56,451 bases of DNA from a virus: positions 1 to 56,451 of the IMG/VR virus record IMGVR_UViG_3300026518_000669, one strand, 5' to 3'. The position numbers were made by a program, and so were the translations under genes. The notes beneath the pieces are model-generated. The model did not search any database and was not told the origin of the DNA. It saw only the letters and a list, made by a program, of their open reading frames with translations. Shown one piece after another: positions 14,499 through 21,644 of this stretch. How positions within the stretch are numbered: position 1 is the first letter of the stretch; each line of letters opens with the position of its first letter.

Positions 14499-15799
14499 GC
14501 GAACTACTCCACTACGAAACCCTGCTAATCGGTGCCTGCCTACGCTCCCCTGAGTTAATAGGCCAAGTTTTTGTCCGCGCCGATGACCTAAGTGGTGAGT
14601 TTCACGCAGAAATTTGGCAGACGATGAAGGCGCTGATCGCGAAGGGGCAAACTCCTGATTTGGTGTCTGTCTCTGACAGTTGCGCCGCCCCTATTGGAGT
14701 CATGGCCGAGGCTATGCGTGAGTGCTACAGCACAAGCCCGGAGCTGGTCATCGCGTGGTCTGAGGTTATCTGTAGTAAGGCGCGCCGCCGTCGCTTGGCT
14801 ACTGGCCTTGCAGCGTTAGCCGACTCTGACCATGACGCCGATATGCTGCTTCATTATGCCCGTGAGCTTCTGCTGGGTGTTGAAGACGATGCGCCCAAGG
14901 CAGAGCGCACAAATCGGGACATTATCGACGAGCGCATCATGGCGCTTGAAGACCGGATGCTGGGCAAAGCCTCTCACATCGGGCTGACATTCGGCGTTAA
15001 AGACCTCGACAACCTCAGCTACGGCATGCGCCCCGGTGAGCTGGTGGTGATGGCGGCACGGCCTGCTATGGGCAAGAGCGCCATGGCCCTTCAAGCTGCC
15101 CGCCTCAATGCCGTCGCGGGCAAGCGTGTTGCGTTCTTCTCGCTGGAAATGGACACAGGCGAGCTGTTCGACCGGATGCTTTGCCAGGGTGGCAAAGTGT
15201 TTGCCGACCGCTACGCAGCCCCGGCGCGGGATGATGACCGTCTCTATCAAAATATCAGCGAGACGGTTAAAGCGCTCAAGGCGGCTGACCTGCATTGCTT
15301 CGATAACATTTTCGATATTGAGGGAATCACCGCCAAGTGTCGCTCACTTCACCAGGGCAAGCCGCTTGACCTGATCGTTGTTGATTACCTCCAACTGGTG
15401 GGCTCCAAAGGCAATCGTAACGCCAACCGCGCTATCGAGGTGGGCGAGTATAGCCGCGCCTTAAAGATGCTTGCCATGCAGCTTGGTTGCCCCGTTCTGC
15501 TGCTTTCCCAGCTTAACCGTAACGTCGAGACCCGCCCTGACAAGCGCCCGCTCATGGCTGACCTGCGCGAATCGGGAAGTGTCGAGCAGGACGCGAACAA
15601 GATCGTGATGCTCTACCGCGATGAAGTTTACAACGAGCAAACGCCAGACGAAGGCATCGCTGAGCTGATCGTTCGTAAGCACCGTGGCGGCAACATCGGC
15701 ACCGTTCGCGCTGCTGGGCATCTTCGCTGGTTCACCTTTAGCGACCTCGCTTTCACCTCACAACAAACGGGGGCGGCCAACTATGACCCTTTCAATTAA
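14495..15799 (+). CDS. dnaB: Replicative DNA helicase, DnaB family
   Basis: The 434-residue helicase has a short N-terminal helical domain and a RecA-like motor with Walker A in ARPAMGKS (~residues 188-195), Walker B in LDLIVVDYLQL (~291-301), the SQLNRNVETR segment and a C-terminal KHRGGNIGT motif. It unwinds DNA at the phage origin after loading by the O-like protein, replacing the need for a host helicase loader of P type. The ATG at 14495 overlaps the previous stop. A longer frame from 14420 lies inside the O gene. Confidence 0.95.
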   Translation: MSELLHYETLLIGACLRSPELIGQVFVRADDLSGEFHAEIWQTMKALIAKGQTPDLVSVSDSCAAPIGVMAEAMRECYSTSPELVIAWSEVICSKARRRRLATGLAALADSDHDADMLLHYARELLLGVEDDAPKAERTNRDIIDERIMALEDRMLGKASHIGLTFGVKDLDNLSYGMRPGELVVMAARPAMGKSAMALQAARLNAVAGKRVAFFSLEMDTGELFDRMLCQGGKVFADRYAAPARDDDRLYQNISETVKALKAADLHCFDNIFDIEGITAKCRSLHQGKPLDLIVVDYLQLVGSKGNRNANRAIEVGEYSRALKMLAMQLGCPVLLLSQLNRNVETRPDKRPLMADLRESGSVEQDANKIVMLYRDEVYNEQTPDEGIAELIVRKHRGGNIGTVRAAGHLRWFTFSDLAFTSQQTGAANYDPFN

Positions 15800-15980
15800 G
15801 CAGCGTGCCCAGCTCCGCGCCAAGCAGATCATCGTGAGAATTGAGTACGCAAATGGGTCGGTGAAGTGCAGCACGCCCGAAGGCGAGCGGTATTACACGG
15901 CAGGCGAGCTAAAGCAGCTGGCCAAGCCTGGGTTTATGGATCGGTTTACAGCATGGATTGGAGGTGCGTCATGCGGCTAA
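15783..15980 (+). CDS. Small basic protein
   Basis: The 65-residue product starts within the end of the helicase gene (MTLSIKQRAQLRAKQIIVRI). It is basic with one predicted beta-rich centre (RYYTAGELKQL) and a Trp-containing C terminus. It may be a translationally coupled accessory protein. No family is recognised. Confidence 0.62.
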   Translation: MTLSIKQRAQLRAKQIIVRIEYANGSVKCSTPEGERYYTAGELKQLAKPGFMDRFTAWIGGASCG

Positions 15981-16189
15981 CTAAATACGACAAACCAATG
16001 ACGGCAGCGCTATCTCAGCCAGAGCCCTTGCCTGGGGGCAAGAGCCGTCCATCCATTCTCGGCAATGCTGATTATGTTGCCGATCTCAAGACCAAGACGA
16101 AAGGAAAGGTCGTGGCCGCCAAGTGGGGCTTAGCCCTCAACACGGTCTGGCAGCACCGCTCGATTCTACGCAAGCGGGGTGAGTTATGA
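15971..16189 (+). CDS. Small HTH-like protein
   Basis: The 72-residue product carries a C-terminal helix-turn-helix-like segment (KGKVVAAKWGLALNTVWQHRS), with a proline-rich front half. It overlaps both neighbours slightly (ATGA at its 3' end). It could bind DNA in the Nin-like region; no homologue is recognised. Confidence 0.65.
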   Translation: MRLTKYDKPMTAALSQPEPLPGGKSRPSILGNADYVADLKTKTKGKVVAAKWGLALNTVWQHRSILRKRGEL

Positions 16190-16428
16190 AGCCTATTGAG
16201 CCGGGGTGCTTAGCCCTAGTCGTGAATGCGAATAAAGACAGAAGCATGATCGGCAAAGTGATGAAAGTAACTGAGCGCGCTCAAGACAAAGACCATTTTT
16301 TTGATGGTAATCCAGCATGGCGGCTAGATAAACCTATTCCAAACTTGGCTTGCGAGGACTGGCTGATTCGCATTGACGATCATGATTTAAACGTCGAAGA
16401 GCAAGAGCTGGAGGTGGAGCATGGGTAA
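16186..16428 (+). CDS. Small acidic phage protein
   Basis: The 80-residue product opens MKPIEPGCLALVVNANKD, a beta-barrel-like pattern (SH3-type strands with GKVMKVTERA) also seen in small unknown phage proteins. It closes with an acidic tail (VEEQELEVEHG). The ATGA overlap with the upstream gene fixes the start. Function is unknown. Confidence 0.66.
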   Translation: MKPIEPGCLALVVNANKDRSMIGKVMKVTERAQDKDHFFDGNPAWRLDKPIPNLACEDWLIRIDDHDLNVEEQELEVEHG

Positions 16429-16876
16429 GCAGCTCACGTACACCATCCGCACCTTTGAGGAAATGCAGGGCACCTTGGCGCGCATTTCCAGCGCCATCGG
16501 GCGCGGCATCGAGCGCGCACCGGTGGAGGTATCGCTTCGGCACCAGGACGGAAAGCGCACACTCGATCAAAACCGCAAGCTCTGGCCGATGCTGACCGAC
16601 GTATCCCGCCAAGTGCGGTGGCCCATCAATGGCGCTATGGGCCACCTGCCGCCCGAAGACTGGAAAGACATTCTGACGGCGGGCCTGGACAGCGAGCAGC
16701 GCGTAGCCCCGGGCATCGACGGCGGGTTCGTCATGCTCGGCAAGCGCACTAGCAAGATGCGTAAGGCCGAGTTCGCGCAGCTTATTGAGCTGATCTATGC
16801 CTTTGGCAGCCAGCACGGCGTTCAGTGGAGTGAGCCCGCCTTGGCGGTATATGACGAATATCGGGAGGCGGCATGA
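16421..16876 (+). CDS. ninB: NinB-like recombination protein
   Basis: The 151-residue protein matches the NinB (lambda Orf) family: VEVSLRHQDGKRTLDQNRKL in the first third, LPPEDWKDILTAGL in the middle and RTSKMRKAEFAQLIELIYAF near the end. NinB/Orf binds single-stranded DNA and helps annealing recombination in the absence of RecFOR. It starts eight bases before the end of its neighbour and lies in a row of recombination genes with the YbcO-like and RusA-like proteins. Confidence 0.9.
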   Translation: MGKQLTYTIRTFEEMQGTLARISSAIGRGIERAPVEVSLRHQDGKRTLDQNRKLWPMLTDVSRQVRWPINGAMGHLPPEDWKDILTAGLDSEQRVAPGIDGGFVMLGKRTSKMRKAEFAQLIELIYAFGSQHGVQWSEPALAVYDEYREAA

Positions 16877-17082
16877 GCAGCTTAGGCGGCGCATGGATGG
16901 GTCTGATCAATCAGCTTAATCGAATTGGCTCTAGTCCAGCGCCCAAGAAAATCGAGCTATCGCAAAATCTTATCAGGGTGTCAGAAGGGCCAGGGCAGAT
17001 TAATCGCGGCTGCCGTGCCATAGGGCTTAAGTATTTAGCCGAAGCGGTGGTGGATAAAGATCGCAAGGAGCTCGCTGCATGA
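16873..17082 (+). CDS. Small phage protein in the Nin-like region
   Basis: The 69-residue product (MSSLGGAWMGLINQLNRIGS, later NRGCRAIGLKYLAEAVVD) is coupled by ATGA overlaps to ninB before it and the YbcO-like gene after it. No motif or family is recognised. Confidence 0.66.
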   Translation: MSSLGGAWMGLINQLNRIGSSPAPKKIELSQNLIRVSEGPGQINRGCRAIGLKYLAEAVVDKDRKELAA

Positions 17083-17375
17083 TGAAGACGAAACCCTACC
17101 GCAGCCGAAAGTGGCTATCTGCCGTGCATGAGATCGACCAGTGCGTTTTATGCGGCGCTTGGGGCGTACAGGCCGCGCACAGTAACCAGCACCGGGGTCG
17201 CGGCCAGAAAGCGTCCGACGCGCTCACCGCCGCGCTGTGCCCGTCGTGTCACGGTGAGATCGACAACGGCAAGAACCTTTCGCGGGACGAGCGGCGCGCG
17301 CGGATGAACGAAGCGATCGTGCTGACCCTCGATCAATTGGCCCGGCGGCAACTGGTCAAGGCGGTGAAGGCATGA
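17079..17375 (+). CDS. YbcO-like (DUF1364) HNH-fold nuclease
   Basis: The 98-residue protein has the DUF1364 pattern: CVLCG (~residues 22-26), AAHSNQHRGRGQK (~32-44), CPSCHGEIDNG (~57-67) and a basic C terminus. YbcO-type proteins adopt a beta-beta-alpha metal nuclease fold and sit in Nin regions, where they are thought to process recombination intermediates. Overlaps with both neighbours confirm the start at 17079 (ATGATG; either ATG is possible). Confidence 0.86.
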   Translation: MMKTKPYRSRKWLSAVHEIDQCVLCGAWGVQAAHSNQHRGRGQKASDALTAALCPSCHGEIDNGKNLSRDERRARMNEAIVLTLDQLARRQLVKAVKA

Positions 17376-17785
17376 AGTTGTTCATTCCCTACCTGGCCAC
17401 CAGCACCAACGTAGGCACCCGCCAGCACTGGACCAAGCGCAAACGCGAGGTCGATAGCTGCCATCTGCTTGTGCGCAGTGTCGTGAAGCGCGAGGGCGTC
17501 CAGCCGATCGGCCAGCGTGTGGATCTGGTATTCCGCCCCAGGCTTGGCAAGGGCGTGCGCCGGCGCGACACCAGCAACTACAGCCTGAACGTGAAGCACC
17601 TCGAGGACGGACTGGTCGCCGCAGGCTTGCTTCCCGACGACCGCGGCGAGTATGTGCGCCGGGTGATCATGGAGCCGCCCGAGATCGACCGGGGGGCAGA
17701 GACGGGGACGTGGATCGAGATCATTCCAGTACAAAACGAGCAGCAAAATATAACCGGCGACATAACCGAGGTGACAAATGGGTGA
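17372..17785 (+). CDS. rusA: RusA-like Holliday-junction resolvase
   Basis: The 137-residue protein has the RusA signature RRRDTSNYSLNVKHLEDGL, followed by LLPDDRGEYV. These contain the acidic cluster (Asp in RDTSN and the Asp-Asp pair) that binds metal for cleaving four-way junctions. It would resolve joints made by the recombination proteins and replication. The ATGA overlap with the YbcO-like gene sets the start. The C terminus is slightly extended and polar. Confidence 0.85.
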   Translation: MKLFIPYLATSTNVGTRQHWTKRKREVDSCHLLVRSVVKREGVQPIGQRVDLVFRPRLGKGVRRRDTSNYSLNVKHLEDGLVAAGLLPDDRGEYVRRVIMEPPEIDRGAETGTWIEIIPVQNEQQNITGDITEVTNG

Positions 17786-17975
17786 CGTGATCGACATTGG
17801 CGGCAAGCCACGCGCTGGCGAAACCGTATTCCCAGCCTGCCGGTGCGGCGAAACCTTCGTGCCGCTGGCCATCATGGGCGACCGGCCATTCATAGCCGCG
17901 TTGGTCTGTCCAGCCTGCGAGGCTGAGGTGTCAGTAAACCAGGGATATATCGGGCAGGGAGGTGATAGCGAGTGA
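17778..17975 (+). CDS. Small zinc-ribbon protein
   Basis: The 65-residue product contains CRCG near residue 22 and CPAC near residue 44, a likely zinc ribbon. It starts eight bases inside the resolvase gene and is coupled to the next gene. Function is unknown. Confidence 0.66.
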   Translation: MGDVIDIGGKPRAGETVFPACRCGETFVPLAIMGDRPFIAALVCPACEAEVSVNQGYIGQGGDSE

Positions 17976-18292
17976 TCGAGCGTCCGACGCAGTGGCCAGA
18001 CGGTCGCCCGTTGGGAGGCACCAATGGCTATCCCCCTGAGTGGCACGATTGGGCGCGTCAGTGCGAAGTGAAGCACATCGCTCGGCAAATGCTCAAGGCG
18101 CCACAAGCTCAACGAAAGGCCGTGCATGAGCAGTGGGTAAAGAAGTTCCCGCACGCAACACCGCAACGGATAAAAGATGTTTGGGAACAAGTAGTTGAAG
18201 AAGAACGCGCAACGCGGCAGGGCAACAAAACGCAACAGACGCGAAATATCGCAACGAAAACGCAACGGCAGCGCAACGGCAGGGGGTGGTGA
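17972..18292 (+). CDS. Phage protein with low-complexity basic tail
   Basis: The 106-residue product has an ordered front (WPDGRPLGGTNGYPPEWHDW, helices through VWEQVVEEERATR) and a Thr/Gln/Arg/Asn-rich tail. In DNA that tail corresponds to seven copies of CGCAAC within about 130 bases. The GTG start at 17972 overlaps the previous stop. No function is recognised; the repeat-bearing tail is odd and may exist for a DNA-level reason. Confidence 0.68.
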   Translation: MIERPTQWPDGRPLGGTNGYPPEWHDWARQCEVKHIARQMLKAPQAQRKAVHEQWVKKFPHATPQRIKDVWEQVVEEERATRQGNKTQQTRNIATKTQRQRNGRGW

Positions 18293-18906
18293 TGCGTTAC
18301 GGCTCGGCACGGCAGATGATTTTTGATTGCTACCATGAACAGCGTGGCAGCGTGATGCAGCACGCTGCAGAGATAGCGCGCATGGGTGCGCAGATACAGA
18401 CGACGCAGCGCAATAACAACGACTGGCGGATAGTGCATGGTCTTGAAGCGGGGCAAGTTATTAGCGTCGTTGAGCGCTTGCCGCAGCACCTGCAGTCATT
18501 GGCGCGGTACTGCTTCGGCCCGTTTACCCGCGACGAACTTGCCGAGGATCGGGAATGGCTGCATGCCGCGCTGATGCACGCTGGCATGCAGATGCGGCTA
18601 CCAGGGCAGGGGCAGAGCGAATATCCGACAGCAGAGGCAGCGCGTCAGCTGCGCTGGATAGTATCGGCAGCAATTCACCACCACGCTGAGACCACGTACC
18701 CGTATAACCGACCAGGGCTGCATAATCCTCGGCGCATTGCTGCGTGGATTGAAGCAGAGCATGGGGAAGCGGTAGATGTTGGTCGCTGGTCACGATCAGG
18801 GCGCGCTTGTTGGGGTGGCGTTTGGGAGCGGTTGCTGGATGTGCTGGATACATGGGAGTGTTCAGCGCTTGCGCCGGTGGCTGCGCTGATTAGTAAAGCG
18901 GCTTAG
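18292..18906 (+). CDS. Possible late-gene regulator (Q-position)
   Basis: The 204-residue protein lies last in the rightward early operon, where lambdoid phages keep the antiterminator Q. A promoter-like site and several terminators before the lysis and head genes follow it. Visible features are a helical core (VISVVERLPQHLQSLARYCF) and a C-terminal WSRSGRACWGG segment. I do not see the Q zinc finger, so the late-regulator role rests on position. The ATG at 18292 (TGATG overlap, AGGGGG upstream) is chosen over GTGs six and three bases earlier. Confidence 0.6.
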   Translation: MRYGSARQMIFDCYHEQRGSVMQHAAEIARMGAQIQTTQRNNNDWRIVHGLEAGQVISVVERLPQHLQSLARYCFGPFTRDELAEDREWLHAALMHAGMQMRLPGQGQSEYPTAEAARQLRWIVSAAIHHHAETTYPYNRPGLHNPRRIAAWIEAEHGEAVDVGRWSRSGRACWGGVWERLLDVLDTWECSALAPVAALISKAA

Positions 18907-18930
18907 ACTAAAGGCGAACAAAAATAATAT

Positions 18931-18959
18931 TTGCAAGGGGAAATAATTTCCCATAAGCT
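18931..18959 (+). promoter_or_regulatory. Candidate late promoter with operator-like palindrome
   Basis: TTGCAA (18931-18936) and TAAGCT (18954-18959) lie 17 bases apart, and the spacer holds the inverted repeat GGGAAATAATTTCCC (18938-18952). The -10 is a poor match. The site lies just after the Q-position gene and ahead of all late genes. Confidence 0.45.
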
Positions 18960-19004
18960 GTGGTTATCGAAGCAGCAAACACCAACCGCAGCGGAGAAAA
19001 TAAC

Positions 19005-19262
19005 ATGAGCTACAACATCCAAGGCCAGCTTTTCAACACGCGCGATGAAGCACTTACCAAACTAGTAGCGCTATGGGTTTCTAATGGCGGCGAGCAAACC
19101 GACTGGGATGAAATCAAAAGAGCCCTGAACGACAGCGATACCCCCGCCGAGATTATCGAAGAATGGGGCGGCAGTCTGGGCGAATTTGTGGAAGAAGCCG
19201 ACGAAGGTGAGCTGGTCGATCATATCAAAACCCGCAAAACTGACATCATCGCCGCTTGCTAA
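19005..19262 (+). CDS. Small acidic protein in the late leader
   Basis: The 85-residue acidic product (MSYNIQGQLFNTRDEALTKL; later TPAEIIEEWGGSLGEFVEEA) has a helical pattern and no cysteine cluster. GGAG precedes the ATG at 19005 by eight bases; an earlier in-frame GTG lies in the promoter-like region. Function is unknown. Confidence 0.66.
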   Translation: MSYNIQGQLFNTRDEALTKLVALWVSNGGEQTDWDEIKRALNDSDTPAEIIEEWGGSLGEFVEEADEGELVDHIKTRKTDIIAAC

Positions 19263-19318
19263 TAAAAAACCAAACCCTGGCAATGACCAGAGCCTGAAAA
19301 CACAAAGGAGCTTCTATC

Positions 19319-19609
19319 ATGGCGGCAGTAACTCAAGACGATATTAATACTTTTATATCTACATTCATTGACGTAACAGAAGGCACGCGGGAAGGAACTT
19401 TCTGCTGGGCACTAAGCAAAATGGCAAATGTGACCAGCGCAAGAGAAATGCAGATCATGGGCGACGGGCACAAAACACACCAATCAGCCATGTTTGCAGG
19501 TATTGGTTACATCAAGAAATGCCGGAATGATCTTTATCGGGCAGCGCAAAAAGAAGCAATCGAAAGCGCTCGCTACATTGCGATGAAAAACAAGGCCGCT
19601 AATGCATGA
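19319..19609 (+). CDS. Small helical protein
   Basis: The 96-residue product begins MAAVTQDDINTFISTFIDVT and ends in a helix with several Lys and Ala residues. AGGAG stands eight bases before the ATG at 19319. It is coupled by ATGA overlap to the following HTH gene, which suggests a two-gene unit. No function is recognised. Confidence 0.68.
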   Translation: MAAVTQDDINTFISTFIDVTEGTREGTFCWALSKMANVTSAREMQIMGDGHKTHQSAMFAGIGYIKKCRNDLYRAAQKEAIESARYIAMKNKAANA

Positions 19610-19806
19610 TCGACGCCCGCACCCACTACGACCCGGCCAGAGCGCCGGGCTTAATCGCCTCAGCAACCAAAACGGCAGGCTCACAAAAAGAGCTAGCGGA
19701 GCAGCTGGGCGTGACGCCGCGCACACTTCGCCATCTATCCCGCCGCGAGCGCGATATGTCGTACACCATGCAAGTAGCGTTAGAACAGATCACGAATAGC
19801 GGATAG
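19606..19806 (+). CDS. Small XRE/Cro-like HTH protein
   Basis: The 66-residue product contains a clear helix-turn-helix (AGSQKELAEQLGVTPRTLRHL, residues ~24-44) and little else, like Cro-type DNA-binding proteins. Its ATGA overlap with the preceding gene suggests joint regulation. It may tune the late leader or act on the partner upstream. A frame from 19602 on the same strand is a shadow. Confidence 0.75.
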   Translation: MIDARTHYDPARAPGLIASATKTAGSQKELAEQLGVTPRTLRHLSRRERDMSYTMQVALEQITNSG

Positions 19807-19855
19807 CTTGCAGGATGGGCACGAACCAACCATAATATCCCCACTATCTAATTCT

Positions 19856-19883
19856 ACGCCCTGGCTTTGAGCCGGGGCGTTTT
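19856..19883 (+). terminator. Intrinsic terminator before the lysis genes
   Basis: An 11-bp stem with one wobble pair (ACGCCCTGGCT/AGCCGGGGCGT, loop TTG) is followed by TTTTCG. Late transcripts must pass it, in keeping with control by antitermination. Confidence 0.82.
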
Positions 19884-19929
19884 CGATTCAGGCCCTGCCA
19901 GTCTCTGGTGTGGCTTTTCTGTTTTCCCC

Positions 19930-19941
19930 CGCCGTGAGGCG
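19930..19941 (+). other. GTGA-loop hairpin before endolysin
   Basis: CGCC-GTGA-GGCG lies 12 bases before the endolysin start and is a member of the GNRA hairpin family. Confidence 0.6.
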
Positions 19942-19953
19942 CTGGAGCCCTAC

Positions 19954-20580
19954 ATGACAACCTCCCTCAAGCAACGACTGGTCGCCTCGGTCATGGATCG
20001 AGAGGGTGGCTACGTCAATCACCCGTCTGATCGTGGCGGCCCGACCAATTACGGCATCACTGTCGCGGTAGCGCGTGAGAACGGCTACCAGGGTGATATG
20101 CGCAGCCTGCCGAAGTCACTGGCCGTGCGTATCTATGAAGCACGCTACTGGACAAGCATTCGCCTCGACCGCATCGCGCCGATCAGCGCCACGCTGGCAG
20201 AATACCTGTTTGACTTCGGCGTTAACTCTGGCCCAGGCCGAGCGGCGCAAGAGCTGCAGCGCACGCTTAACGTGCTGAATAGTCGCGGCAAGCTGTTTCC
20301 TGATCTCAATGTGGATGGTGCCGTGGGGCCTGTCACGCTGAACGCGCTTGCCGATTACCGCAAGGCGCGTGGCGGCGCTGGACTGTACGTGCTGGCAGAA
20401 TCTATCAACGGTGTGCGCATCGCCTTCTGTCGCGGGCTGGCTGAGCGAGACGAACGACAAGAGGACTTCGCATACGGGTGGTTTAAGCGCGTCGTCAATC
20501 TGCGCAACGAAGTTGAAAGCGATCAGGCGGACAGCATGGCGGTTTCGCTGTATGCCGAAATTGATACTGAGGTGGCCTGA
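19954..20580 (+). CDS. Endolysin, glycoside hydrolase family 108
   Basis: The 208-residue protein has the GH108 muramidase front: VMDREGGYVNHPSDRGGPTN with the catalytic Glu near residue 17, followed by YGIT and YEARYWTSIRLD. A C-terminal peptidoglycan-binding-like part (NVDGAVGPVTLNAL) follows. It would cut the glycan strands of murein at the end of infection. No signal peptide is visible, so release depends on the adjacent holins. GGAG lies six bases before the ATG at 19954. Confidence 0.92.
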   Translation: MTTSLKQRLVASVMDREGGYVNHPSDRGGPTNYGITVAVARENGYQGDMRSLPKSLAVRIYEARYWTSIRLDRIAPISATLAEYLFDFGVNSGPGRAAQELQRTLNVLNSRGKLFPDLNVDGAVGPVTLNALADYRKARGGAGLYVLAESINGVRIAFCRGLAERDERQEDFAYGWFKRVVNLRNEVESDQADSMAVSLYAEIDTEVA

Positions 20581-20900
20581 TGCCATGGCGAAACACCGGA
20601 CTGATACAGGAGGTGCTGCTGGCGTTAGGTACGTCAGTGGCAGTCGTTATGGGTCTACTCGCTAAGATCGCTCACGAGGTCAAAAGCGGTGAGCGTGAAC
20701 GTTTCTTCACGCGCCGATTGTGGCTGGATGCGCCTGCGCTGGTCGTCATGATCACGATGGCTGCCGGTATCAATCTCTATTTCGACCTGACCGGCTGGCC
20801 TGCGTCTGCCGTGGCAGCGGTATGCGGCTGGGCGGGCCCGCGCAGTATCGACCTAATGCTCCTGGCCCTGGCTGACCGCGTGAGGGGTGCCAAAAAATGA
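20580..20900 (+). CDS. Holin-like membrane protein
   Basis: The 106-residue product has three hydrophobic stretches (about residues 9-30, 49-68 and 73-97) and positively charged ends, and directly follows the endolysin (TGATG overlap). This fits a phage holin of the LydA/holin-3 type that permeabilises the inner membrane. A second holin-like gene overlaps its end, so one may act as antiholin. Confidence 0.78.
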   Translation: MPWRNTGLIQEVLLALGTSVAVVMGLLAKIAHEVKSGERERFFTRRLWLDAPALVVMITMAAGINLYFDLTGWPASAVAAVCGWAGPRSIDLMLLALADRVRGAKK

Positions 20901-21340
20901 ATCTAGTCACGAAAGCGCTGAGCGCCATCACTGGCCCGCTGTTCGGCGTCATCGATAAGGCAGTGACCGATAAAGACGAAGCCAACCGGCTCAAGTCGGA
21001 GATTCGGTCGCAGCTCATCGAGTCGCAAGACTCACTGCTCAAGGCTCAGATGCAGATCATCTTGGCGGAAGCGCAGGGCGAGAGCTGGCTGCAGCGTAAC
21101 TGGCGACCGCTGCTGATGATCGTGATTGTCGCCGTGATTGCGAACAACTACCTGCTGGCCCCTTATCTAGGGGCCATCTTTGGTGTGGGACTGCAACTCG
21201 ATCTGCCAGAGCGGCTATGGGATTTGATGACCATCGGCGTGGGCGGCTACGTCACCGGTCGCACGGTGGAGAAGGGCATTAGCTCATGGCAGCAAGGCAA
21301 GGCGCAGTCAGGCTTCTACCGTGAAGCTGACACCAAGTAG
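20897..21340 (+). CDS. 3TM-family holin
   Basis: The 147-residue protein resembles the 3TM holin family of phages and gene-transfer agents: an amphipathic N terminus (MNLVTKALSAITGPLFGVID), a charged helix, the conserved SWLQRNWRPLLMIVIVAVIA segment and further hydrophobic stretches around 100-125. It probably forms or controls the membrane lesion for endolysin release. It starts inside the end of the preceding holin-like gene. Confidence 0.85.
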   Translation: MNLVTKALSAITGPLFGVIDKAVTDKDEANRLKSEIRSQLIESQDSLLKAQMQIILAEAQGESWLQRNWRPLLMIVIVAVIANNYLLAPYLGAIFGVGLQLDLPERLWDLMTIGVGGYVTGRTVEKGISSWQQGKAQSGFYREADTK

Positions 21341-21422
21341 GCGCGTTGAAGCGTGGCTTCGGCTGCGCTGGATTATCGTCACGTTTTTACTGTCCGCGTA
21401 CTGGCATCGCAAAAGGCGCTGA
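21321..21422 (+). CDS. Possible 33-residue membrane protein
   Basis: A short GTG-started frame overlaps the end of the 3TM holin gene in another frame. Its product has a basic start (MKLTPSRRVEAWLRLR), a hydrophobic stretch (WIIVTFLLSAYW) and a basic end (HRKRR). This is the charge pattern of a small membrane protein, in the place where spanin or other lysis accessory genes occur. No lipobox is present. It could be chance. Confidence 0.35.
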   Translation: MKLTPSRRVEAWLRLRWIIVTFLLSAYWHRKRR

Positions 21423-21430
21423 CTCTATCT

Positions 21431-21596
21431 CGCCGTGAGGCGACACGCCACGCTGTGAAGCGTTGCGCACTGAATCCCCGTCCACGTAGGAGGTGATCCG
21501 TCTCGGATACCCCTGACCGTTAGATGGGGGAGGTAGTCACGCCATGCTGTGAAGCACCGCCGACACTACCGACACCCGCCGCACGCTGTGAAGCGT
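21431..21596 (+). other. Array of four GTGA-loop hairpins upstream of terS
   Basis: Hairpins lie at 21431-21442 (CGCC-GTGA-GGCG), 21450-21463 (ACGCT-GTGA-AGCGT), 21545-21556 (TGCT-GTGA-AGCA) and 21583-21596 (ACGCT-GTGA-AGCGT). Between them are ATCCG-TCT-CGGAT and CCCC/GGGG pairings. The stretch 21423-21644 has no convincing gene. It may be a structured RNA leader or part of a packaging site. Confidence 0.6.
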
Positions 21597-21615
21597 CCGG
21601 CATCTATTTATGGAG

Positions 21616-21644
21616 GCGCTACCAGTGATGGTGGCGTTTTTTTT
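21616..21644 (+). terminator. Strong terminator abutting the terS start
   Basis: CGCTACC-AGTGAT-GGTGGCG (one wobble) is followed by eight T residues, and the terS ATG begins at the next base. Either the upstream RNA ends here or late transcription is antiterminated. Confidence 0.8.

Noticed and set aside
21549-21644. GTG-started extension of terS
   Set aside because: It begins inside a GTGA hairpin and reads through a terminator; the ATG at 21645 gives the usual family start.
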